A DNA stretch of 64,000 nt from Bacteroidaceae bacterium. GTDB lineage: Bacteria; Bacteroidota; Bacteroidia; Bacteroidales; Bacteroidaceae. The stretch is taken from assembly GCA_017503065.1 (NCBI GenBank), contig JAFVTT010000005.1, forward strand, positions 1 through 64,000, in the 5' to 3' direction. Positions 34,732-41,836 of the stretch are shown piece by piece. Under the pieces are notes generated by a model. That model did no database searches and had not been told where the DNA came from. It worked only from the letters and a program-made list of their open reading frames with translations. Made by a program: the position numbers and the translations under genes. Positions within the stretch are counted from its first letter, which is position 1. Each line of letters opens with the position of its first letter.

Positions 34732-35862
34732 TCATTCCTTGAACGCTATTATCATCAACACGGGATTGTCATCCTCTTTGAGGTTAGAGGCTATCTCTTT
34801 CAACCTTCCCGATAGGCGCCCATCTTCATATGAATCAATCAGGAAGGATGCGCTCATTGTTTGTACGGCGATATTGCTCTGTAAGTTGGCCTGGGTAATA
34901 AACATTCCATAGAAAGAAACCTTTTGACCAACGCAATCCTTGTTTTTAAGTTCGGATTCCAGTGAGTATATCCTATTTTCCGCTTTATCCACCATATACA
35001 TTACCTCTGGATAACCTACGGCTTTCTTTTGCGTATAAGTAAAGTAGTACCTTGGAGTGTTCTTTACAGGCAAGAGGAATATTGGTTCCTCCATGGTAAG
35101 TGCCGATGGTGTTCTTACACCTATTGGTACTAATATCTTTTCCGTGGTCAGAAGCCATGTGGTGTCTGATGCGTATGATGTGAGGATATAGCCATTGCTG
35201 TCCTTGACAAATGTCGTAACCTGATTGTTGACTCGCATATTGTCCGAATAATACGAACCGCCAAAGTTGGCAGATGCTCCGAAAGAGTATTTCCCAAGGA
35301 CAGAACCGCTCTTTTTGTCCAGGCGCAAATAGGTGTTTTCTATGCAATATCCTATTATTTCATCACCCATCAGGAAGAATCTCTCCATTATGTTCTGTGT
35401 GTTGCAGTGTGTGGGAAAGGAACGCTTGAAGTTACCTTTTATATCATATACATAGAGCTTGCATTCGGAATAACTAAGGATGTATATCTCATTCTGTGCC
35501 TTATCGTATTGTGCAAAGGACAACCAGTTGTATTCTCCAGGTCCACTGCCTTTGCGATGAAAACTATGCAGCGCTTTTCCCTTATTGTCGTGAACCAATA
35601 TGCCAGAGCGTGGATTGGCACCGATGATATAGTCTTCGTCAAGGAATGCTATTTCGCTTCCGAGCCACAACATGGAGTCGTTGCTTTCCAAGGGTACATA
35701 TTTCACATCGGCAATGTCTTGGATATACATTTCCTTTTTGGGATATTCCTTTGTTACATCAAATGTCCATATATTAGCGGATGAGTCATTTACACTTTTT
35801 CCTGTGCATCCGGTTAGCAGGCATATTGCTACGAAGGCAATGTTAAATGCATGTGTTTTCAT
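34732..35862 (-). CDS. 6-bladed beta-propeller lipoprotein (propeller 1)
   Basis: Lipoprotein of 376 residues from the ATG at 35862, chosen because MKTHAFNIAFVAICLLTGC is a lipoprotein signal and the promoter box lies just upstream. The body shows DIADVKYVPLESNDSMLWLG, a HRKGSGPGEYNWLSFAQYDKAQNEIYIL blade and the ending EDDNPVLMIIAFKE, all paralleling propeller 2. It is the first gene of the six-gene leftward operon. In other Bacteroidetes these lipoproteins occur with TPR regulators and transporters; a sensing or substrate-capture role is an inference. Confidence 0.85.
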   Translation of the reverse strand: MKTHAFNIAFVAICLLTGCTGKSVNDSSANIWTFDVTKEYPKKEMYIQDIADVKYVPLESNDSMLWLGSEIAFLDEDYIIGANPRSGILVHDNKGKALHSFHRKGSGPGEYNWLSFAQYDKAQNEIYILSYSECKLYVYDIKGNFKRSFPTHCNTQNIMERFFLMGDEIIGYCIENTYLRLDKKSGSVLGKYSFGASANFGGSYYSDNMRVNNQVTTFVKDSNGYILTSYASDTTWLLTTEKILVPIGVRTPSALTMEEPIFLLPVKNTPRYYFTYTQKKAVGYPEVMYMVDKAENRIYSLESELKNKDCVGQKVSFYGMFITQANLQSNIAVQTMSASFLIDSYEDGRLSGRLKEIASNLKEDDNPVLMIIAFKE

Positions 35863-35896
35863 GATAATATATATATATAGGTTTGTTTGGCCGTTG

Positions 35897-35904
35897 CAAA
35901 GGTA
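35897..35904 (-). promoter_or_regulatory. -7 promoter element of the propeller/RND operon
   Basis: TACCTTTG on the minus strand, 34 bases ahead of the ATG at 35862. A TTTG lies 23 bases upstream, slightly beyond normal spacing, which would fit a promoter that needs an activator. Confidence 0.65.
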
Positions 35905-36261
35905 TGGCAATTGTGCCGCTACTGGCGCAAATGCCGATGTACATGTGGTCCTGTCTGAAAAGATTGCAAATCAGTGGTTTGTTCTGTAAGTAAGTAAAGA
36001 TACCGATGTACATTGATACTTTTGGATAGAAAGTGTAGTGTCGTATAGGACCCCAGATGGTCCTGAAACTATTCTTTCGGGCGTCCCTCGCGACTTGAAA
36101 ACAAAGGAAGAGCTTCGGTAGAGTTCGCTATGGGTTTCAAAACTTGTAATATCTCTTGTAGAGCGTGCGAATATTGATATTATTGAAAATGTACATCATG
36201 ATAATATGTGATGTTGTTGAATTATAAGTGTTTAGTGCTTATGCATTGTACATCACTTTTC

Positions 36262-36292
36262 TTGTCTGCACCAACATATTGTTGTATCTTTG
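36262..36292 (+). promoter_or_regulatory. Promoter of the TPR-HTH regulator
   Basis: TTG (36262-36264), 20 bases, TATCTTTG (36285-36292). The ATG follows 37 bases later. A TTGTACAT site ends 8 bases before the -33 element. Confidence 0.75.
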
Positions 36293-36329
36293 CGTTCAGA
36301 AACCAATAGTTATTTCTTTCTTTTCTCTT

Positions 36330-37922
36330 ATGAAATACATGTCTATATTATTTTCACTGCTGCTGATGGTGGCATGCATGTCACAGAACAGAACTGCCCA
36401 GTGGCTACTGGAGGCAGAGAGGCACAGTAGGAATGGAGATAGAGACAGCGTCCTGCAGATATTGTATAAAATCAATGAGGAGAAATTGGTTGGCGAGGAG
36501 AAGCACACCTTCTACAGACTGATGTCCGGTTGTATGTTGGCCAGTGTTCCTGCAGAAATGGAGCAGTTGTATGAAACGATGGCTTATTACGAGGAGATGA
36601 AAGATACAGCCAATCTGAGGACAATGCGCAGTGTGTTGGTCTCAAACCATTGCTACAGGAACGAATATCAGAAGGTTGATTCTCTGATGCATTTGCTATA
36701 TCAAGATTTTGTGCTTTCTGCCGACAGCGCTGGTATTCGATGGTGTTATTCCATGAAGGCAACAATATTCAGGCAGCAAGGCGTGGCAGATTCTGCATTG
36801 CACTATATAGACAAACGTATTGCCATGAATACAGAGGGGGAAAAGGTTCGCAATCTTCTGTGCCTCAAGGCTGAGTACCTCTTGGATTTGAAGCGATATG
36901 ATGAGGCCGAGAATTATCTTGATTCAATTCAGTCCATGGCGGAGAAGGCGAATGATGTGGAATATCTTGCTTATCTGCAAGAGCGTTATCGCAGACTTTA
37001 TCATGAGCAGTATCGCTATGACGAACTGATGCGGCTGCTTCATGACAGTCGCCGATATATGAGACGGAGTGATGTGGCGGCTCATAATATGTACAAAGCG
37101 CAGTTGCACGACTTGAAACATCAGCAAGATTCTGCCCTGCAGTACTATCATTTGGTGGCATGCTCGGAGAACCTTTTCCTTGCCACCGAGGCAATGTATC
37201 ACTTGTCGCAATACTACCTTACCATGGGAGATGCTGAAAAATCCTATCAGTATCATCAGGATGTGTCGGGGTATATCGGTCAGGTGTTTGCCTCGTACGG
37301 CAGACAGGCCAGAGACAATGCTTTCAAGGAATTGAAACTTACCACTGAGATAGATGCTCTGAAAATCAGTCGTCAGCAACAGGTGATAGTCATCGTCTCG
37401 TTGCTCTTTGTGCTTTCCTTGGTTTCGGCAGGCTTTGTTTTCGTCTTCCAGATAAAGAAGAGGAAGGAGATGGAGGCAAGGCAGATACAAATGGAGCAGG
37501 AGAACCGCCTATTGCGACAGGCAGAGGAACTGGGCAGATTGCGAGAGAAGGCCAACATATTGCGAGAGCAGTTGATAAGGAAGATGTCTGTGTTTCAGAA
37601 ACTCCCCTCTCTCAATGATGAACTGAAGGAAAACGACAAGGCCATTGCTATCTGCGAAAGGGAGTGGAAGGAGATTCGTATGCTGATGGATACGGAGTAT
37701 GATCAGTTTACTGCTCGATTGCAAAGGGTTGTGCCGGAATTGAATGTGGCAGACCTTAACTTCTGTTGTCTGCTGAAAATCAATGTCAGTATGCACGATT
37801 TGGCCAATATCTATTGTATCAACAAGGCCTCTGTAAGTCGTAGGAAGCAGAGGCTGAAGGAGAAGATGGGCGATGCTTTGTTGCACGGACAGACCTTGGA
37901 CGATTTCCTGCAGAGATTTTGA
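36330..37922 (+). CDS. TPR transmembrane regulator with C-terminal helix-turn-helix
   Basis: Protein of 530 residues from the ATG at 36330. The N-terminus MKYMSILFSLLLMVAC is a signal sequence, possibly a lipobox. Residues ~20-340 are helical TPR-like repeats (for example AEYLLDLKRYDEAENYLDSIQSM). One membrane helix spans about 350-373 (VIVIVSLLFVLSLVSAGFVFVF), followed by a charged coiled coil and a C-terminal domain. The end has NVADLNFCCLLKINVSMHDLANIY then KASVSRRKQRLKEKM, the LuxR-like helix-turn-helix of Bacteroidetes TPR regulators. The layout suggests a one-component sensor: periplasmic TPRs, cytoplasmic DNA-binding tail. It is divergent from the propeller/pump operon, its probable target, and is followed after 19 bases by propeller 3. 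Confidence 0.85.
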   Translation: MKYMSILFSLLLMVACMSQNRTAQWLLEAERHSRNGDRDSVLQILYKINEEKLVGEEKHTFYRLMSGCMLASVPAEMEQLYETMAYYEEMKDTANLRTMRSVLVSNHCYRNEYQKVDSLMHLLYQDFVLSADSAGIRWCYSMKATIFRQQGVADSALHYIDKRIAMNTEGEKVRNLLCLKAEYLLDLKRYDEAENYLDSIQSMAEKANDVEYLAYLQERYRRLYHEQYRYDELMRLLHDSRRYMRRSDVAAHNMYKAQLHDLKHQQDSALQYYHLVACSENLFLATEAMYHLSQYYLTMGDAEKSYQYHQDVSGYIGQVFASYGRQARDNAFKELKLTTEIDALKISRQQQVIVIVSLLFVLSLVSAGFVFVFQIKKRKEMEARQIQMEQENRLLRQAEELGRLREKANILREQLIRKMSVFQKLPSLNDELKENDKAIAICEREWKEIRMLMDTEYDQFTARLQRVVPELNVADLNFCCLLKINVSMHDLANIYCINKASVSRRKQRLKEKMGDALLHGQTLDDFLQRF

Positions 37923-37941
37923 GCACAAGGAGGATGTATGT

Positions 37942-39207
37942 ATGGATAGGATGATATTTTCTCTTATTACAGCGATTGTATTGTTTGCCTCTTGCGGAGA
38001 GCGAAATACAGATAGCGGAAAAGCTTTCACTTCTTTATTGAACGGAGCCAAGAATTATGTTACGCGTTTAGATGAACTGCCGGTGGTGGCAGAGCGTGTC
38101 CTTATAGATGGCGACACGGTGGTAGTGTGCCATCCGGAGAGGTTGACTGACAGCATAGCACTTCCTTTGAGTCATTTCGTGGAAGATTTGGAGATTGTTC
38201 CTCTCGAGGCAAGCGACGGGGCTTATGTGCGAAATACCGGCGTCTACGTAACTGATAACTATTTCCTGCTTCATAACAGTAGAAATATGCCCTTCAAACT
38301 ATTTACTCGCGAAGGGAAATTCGTGTGCAATATCGGGTCTTCAGGGAATGGTCGTGGCAACTACGGACAGGTTTATGACTTTCAAATGGACGAAAAACAC
38401 AACCGTATCTACATTATGCCATGGGCGGCACGCGAACTGCTCGTTTATGATATGCAGGGGCAGTTTCAGGGCTATATTCCTTTGAATCAATCAGGCAGGC
38501 AGACGAAGACCTACGGCAAACCAGTGTTCAGAGTGGATGGAGAGCGCGAGGAAATAACCATTGCCTCAATTCCATGGAAGCGTAATCCGCATATCGTATG
38601 GGTACAGGATTTCAAAGGCAATGTGTTACGCGAACTGGCGTACAATCCTTTTCTGGTTAGCGACACTTATAGCGTAGAAACCTATAGCAGGCAGAATACC
38701 TGTGCATTTGACTTCTCCGTATTGGAGTATTATCCACAAAGGAACGATACCTTGTATCACTATGTAAAGGAGAGTAACATACTGCAGCCGGTCTTTACAA
38801 TGTCTTTTCCTGAGGACAGGATATTGCCGCACTCCTATTTGGAGCACCCAACCTGTTTCCTCGTTACTACGATGGACGGAATGCAGGAGTCTGGTCTTGA
38901 ATCAACCATAACATACGGACACAATGAATATATTATAGACAAGCGCACATTGCGTGGCGGTAAGTACAGTGTCTATAACGACTTTCTGGGTGGCACCAGA
39001 ACATACTGGCTTAAGCACTCGAGTGGTGGATATTACGTTCGCAACCTCTCTCCGCAGACCTTAAAGGCAGAATTGCAGGAGGCGCTAAGCAAAGACAGCC
39101 TTACGCCATCCATACGCAAGAAACTCTCCGCTCTCGCAGGAAGTATAGATGTGGATAGAGACAACAACTATCTTATGGTTGGAAGATTGTTCCGTTTTCA
39201 CCATTGA
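37942..39207 (+). CDS. 6-bladed beta-propeller lipoprotein (propeller 3)
   Basis: Lipoprotein of 421 residues. The ATG at 37942 is preceded by AAGGAGGA with six bases of spacing, unusually good for this phylum, and begins MDRMIFSLITAIVLFASC, a lipoprotein signal. The body resembles the other two propellers: LSHFVEDLEIVPLEASDGAYV, a GSSGNGRGNYGQVYDFQMDEKHNRIYIM blade and a similar arrangement of strands. The GPGEYN motif is altered to GRGNYG and the DNPVLMI ending is absent, so it is a diverged member. It is co-transcribed with the TPR-HTH regulator, 19 bases downstream, and may give the regulator its ligand signal (inference). Confidence 0.82.
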   Translation: MDRMIFSLITAIVLFASCGERNTDSGKAFTSLLNGAKNYVTRLDELPVVAERVLIDGDTVVVCHPERLTDSIALPLSHFVEDLEIVPLEASDGAYVRNTGVYVTDNYFLLHNSRNMPFKLFTREGKFVCNIGSSGNGRGNYGQVYDFQMDEKHNRIYIMPWAARELLVYDMQGQFQGYIPLNQSGRQTKTYGKPVFRVDGEREEITIASIPWKRNPHIVWVQDFKGNVLRELAYNPFLVSDTYSVETYSRQNTCAFDFSVLEYYPQRNDTLYHYVKESNILQPVFTMSFPEDRILPHSYLEHPTCFLVTTMDGMQESGLESTITYGHNEYIIDKRTLRGGKYSVYNDFLGGTRTYWLKHSSGGYYVRNLSPQTLKAELQEALSKDSLTPSIRKKLSALAGSIDVDRDNNYLMVGRLFRFHH

Positions 39208-39373
39208 GATAAAGTAGGGGAGTAATAAAACGAATGAAGAGCCTGGGTAAACAACGAGCAATTTGCGTACTCTCCTTAATCATATATCCAACAGTATAGC
39301 CCGTTTTCAAATGGCTTTCACGTGCAAAGGCAATGAAATTACATCGTTTGCGTGTGTTTGGCGGGCAAAATAG

Positions 39374-39404
39374 TTGTGGGTAACAGAGAAAAAATGTATC
39401 TTTG
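39374..39404 (+). promoter_or_regulatory. Promoter of the mannosyltransferase/dihydroorotase pair
   Basis: TTG (39374-39376), 20 bases, TATCTTTG (39397-39404), 27 bases ahead of the ATG. Confidence 0.75.
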
Positions 39405-39430
39405 TTTGAGAAAACAACCTAAAACATATC

Positions 39431-40162
39431 ATGAGCGACAGCGTAATTATCATCCCCACCTATAACGAGAAGGAAAACATAGAGGCCATCATACGTGCCG
39501 TGACGTCCCTGGAAAAGGACTTTGACGTGCTGGTGATAGACGACGGAAGTCCCGACGGAACGGCCTCCATAGTGAAGGGCCTGATGGCTGACGAGTTCAA
39601 GGGACGCGTGAACATTGTGGAGCGTTCCGGCAAACTGGGTTTGGGCACGGCCTACATCTGCGGTTTCAAGTGGGCGCTGGAGCACGGCTATGAGTACATC
39701 TTCGAGATGGATGCCGACTTCTCCCACGCACCTGCCGACCTGCCGCGCCTGTATGCCGCATGCCACGACGAGGGTTACGACGTTTCCGTGGGAAGCCGCT
39801 ACATCACCGGTGTGAACGTGGTGAATTGGCCCATTGGCCGTGTGCTGATGTCCTACTATGCCTCTGCCTATGTGCGCACCGTATTGGGCATAAAACTCAG
39901 GGACACCACCGCAGGTTTCGTGTGCTGGACACGCAAGGTGCTGGAAACCATGTCGCTGGACGATGTCCGCTTCAAGGGCTATGCCTTCCAGATTGAGATG
40001 AAGTACACGGCTCTGCGCCTGGGCTTCAAGATAAAGGAGGTGCCCGTGGTGTTCGTGAACCGCGAGTTGGGAACAAGCAAGATGTCGGGCGGCATATTCA
40101 GCGAGGCGCTTTTTGGTGTGATGAGACTGCGTATGACCAACTTCAAGAGAAGAAAGGCATGA
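39431..40162 (+). CDS. Polyprenol monophosphomannose synthase (GT2 glycosyltransferase)
   Basis: Glycosyltransferase of 243 residues of the DPM1 type: GDP-mannose plus polyprenol phosphate gives polyprenol-phosphate-mannose. Motifs: VIIIPTYNEKENIEAII at the N-terminus, VLVIDDGSPDGTA (~35-47), EMDADFSHAP (the catalytic DxD region, ~95-104), GSRYITG (~125) and the C-terminal basic part without membrane helices. It would feed lipid-linked mannose to protein or glycan mannosylation. The stop overlaps the dihydroorotase start by ATGA, so the two are translationally coupled although their pathways differ. Confidence 0.92.
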   Translation: MSDSVIIIPTYNEKENIEAIIRAVTSLEKDFDVLVIDDGSPDGTASIVKGLMADEFKGRVNIVERSGKLGLGTAYICGFKWALEHGYEYIFEMDADFSHAPADLPRLYAACHDEGYDVSVGSRYITGVNVVNWPIGRVLMSYYASAYVRTVLGIKLRDTTAGFVCWTRKVLETMSLDDVRFKGYAFQIEMKYTALRLGFKIKEVPVVFVNRELGTSKMSGGIFSEALFGVMRLRMTNFKRRKA

Positions 40163-41478
40163 AGACGATAATCAACAATGCAACGATAGTAAACAATGGG
40201 GAGTCGCACGTCGGCTCCTTGTTGGTATGTGAGGGCAGGATAGAGCGCATCGTCCTTGGTGGCGAGATAGAACCTCAGGATGGTTGCCGGGTGGTGGATG
40301 CCACGGGCATGTACCTTCTGCCCGGTGTGATAGACGACCACGTGCATTTCCGTGAGCCGGGCATGACCGCTAAGGCGGATATGCACACGGAGAGCATGGC
40401 GGCGGCGGCAGGTGGCGTGACATCAGTGCTGGACATGCCCAACGTGGTTCCGCAGACAACCACCGTAGAGCGTTGGCGCGAGCGCATGGCTCTGGCCAAG
40501 GAACGCATGCACGTGAACTACGGTTTCTTCATAGGCGCCACCAACGACAACCTTGATGAAATCCTGGCCATGCCCCCCACAGAGTACCCTGCCGTGAAAC
40601 TCTTCATGGGAAGCAGCACGGGCAACATGCTTGTGGACAAGCGCGAGATGCTGGAGGAACTCTTTGCCAAGACTCCGAAACTAATCATGACCCATTGCGA
40701 GGACACGGCACGCATAAACGCCAACATGGCAGAGGCCAGGCAGAAGTACGGCGATGACCCGGACATAACCCACCATGCCGAAATACGCGATGCCGAGGCA
40801 TGCTGGCAGAGTTCCGCCCTGGCGGCAGAAATGGCAAGGGCAAGCGGGGCACGCCTGCACATAGCGCACATCTCCACGGAAAGGGAGTTGGCGCTCCTTG
40901 GCGGCAACATCACCGGCGAGGCATGCGTGGCGCACCTTCTGTACACCGATCAGGACTATGCCCGTCTGCGCGGACGCATCAAGTGCAATCCCTCAATCAA
41001 GTCGGAGAGCGACCGCTGGGCATTGCGCCGCGGACTGACCGACGGACGCATCACCTGCATAGGCACCGACCATGCACCGCATCTGCTCAGCGAGAAGCAG
41101 GGTGGGGCGCGTACCGCCGTCAGTGGCATGCCCATGGTACAGTTCTCGCTGGTGAGCATGCTGGAAATGGTGGACGAGGGTGTCCTGTCCATGGAAAGGA
41201 TGGTGCAACTCATGTGCCACAATCCCGCCACCCTCTTCGGCATACAGGACCGCGGTTTCATCCGAGAGGGCATGATGGCCGACCTGGTGCTTGTCCGTCG
41301 CGACGAGGTCCCGTACACCATTGCATCGTCGGATGTGCTGAGCAAGTGCGGGTGGTCGCCGCGCGAAGGCGATGCCCTGCACTGGCGCGTGATGTCCACA
41401 TGGGTCAATGGCGAATGCGTGTGGGACGGTGCCAAGGTTCATGAGAACGTGCATGGCAAACCTCTTTGTTTTAATTAG
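40159..41478 (+). CDS. pyrC: Dihydroorotase
   Basis: Enzyme of 439 residues that closes carbamoyl-aspartate to dihydroorotate in pyrimidine synthesis. Visible motifs: DDHVHFREPG (metal-binding HxH, ~59-68), the lysine in VKLFMGSSTGN that becomes carboxylated, HCED, HIAHIST and GTDHAPH (~305-311). It belongs to the class I/allantoinase-like amidohydrolase group. The start is fixed by overlap with the mannosyltransferase gene. Allantoinase is an alternative reading, but no purine catabolism genes are near. Confidence 0.9.
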   Translation: MKTIINNATIVNNGESHVGSLLVCEGRIERIVLGGEIEPQDGCRVVDATGMYLLPGVIDDHVHFREPGMTAKADMHTESMAAAAGGVTSVLDMPNVVPQTTTVERWRERMALAKERMHVNYGFFIGATNDNLDEILAMPPTEYPAVKLFMGSSTGNMLVDKREMLEELFAKTPKLIMTHCEDTARINANMAEARQKYGDDPDITHHAEIRDAEACWQSSALAAEMARASGARLHIAHISTERELALLGGNITGEACVAHLLYTDQDYARLRGRIKCNPSIKSESDRWALRRGLTDGRITCIGTDHAPHLLSEKQGGARTAVSGMPMVQFSLVSMLEMVDEGVLSMERMVQLMCHNPATLFGIQDRGFIREGMMADLVLVRRDEVPYTIASSDVLSKCGWSPREGDALHWRVMSTWVNGECVWDGAKVHENVHGKPLCFN

Positions 41479-41602
41479 TTTTCCAAAGTAGAACGAAGGT
41501 CGTTATTACATATTACAGACCCTCCCTCATCTCTATAGGTTGGTTTAGACTGAACTGTTGTCTATGAGGAGCCTATGCTTGCATGCTACGGGGAGGATGT
41601 AT

Positions 41603-41647
41603 ACAAAATACAAAAGAACCCTTTCAACGGGTTCTTTTGTATTTTGT
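41603..41647. terminator. Long bidirectional terminator abutting tRNA-Glu
   Basis: A perfect 19-bp stem, ACAAAATACAAAAGAACCC (41603-41621)/GGGTTCTTTTGTATTTTGT (41629-41647), with a 7-base loop. On the minus strand it begins at the tRNA discriminator base. It serves the leftward tRNA and probably the rightward pyrC transcript. Confidence 0.85.
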
Positions 41648-41718
41648 AGCGACTACGGGAATCGAACCCGTGTTCCATGCGTGAGAGGCATGTGTCCTAA
41701 CCCCTAGACGAAATCGCC
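41647..41718 (-). tRNA. tRNA-Glu (CTC), copy 1
   Basis: Minus strand: acceptor GGCGATT/AGTCGCT, anticodon loop CTCTCAC (anticodon CTC), T arm GGGTTCGATTCCC, discriminator A. The 72 bases are identical to the copy at 61747-61818. TACCTTTG box at 41738-41745. Confidence 0.93.
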
Positions 41719-41737
41719 ATTTGCTTTAAAAACGTTG

Positions 41738-41745
41738 CAAAGGTA
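41738..41745 (-). promoter_or_regulatory. -7 promoter element of tRNA-Glu copy 1
   Basis: TACCTTTG on the minus strand, 19 bases upstream of the tRNA. Confidence 0.65.
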
Positions 41746-41836
41746 AGATAATTTTTTTAATGCACCAAATTTTTGTGGAAAAATCAGCGTCAAGAGTTAA
41801 TAAATCGTTAGGATTTTAGTACTGAATAGGAAATTT

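Larger units (their letters stand above)
35863..36329. promoter_or_regulatory. Divergent control region with four (A/T)TGTACAT sites
   Basis: No gene is seen in these 467 bases. ATGTACAT, a perfect 8-base palindrome, occurs at 35937-35944, 36006-36013 and 36189-36196; TTGTACAT is at 36246-36253. The first two are each preceded by CCG. The leftward operon promoter (TACCTTTG, 35897-35904) and the rightward one (36262-36292) each have a site just upstream. The arrangement suggests binding sites for a shared regulator, perhaps the TPR-HTH protein. Confidence 0.6.

Noticed and set aside
24596..39207. Integrative element or prophage carrying the RND locus
   Set aside because: Composition suggests transfer, but no integrase, relaxase, tRNA target or flanking direct repeat was found at either edge.
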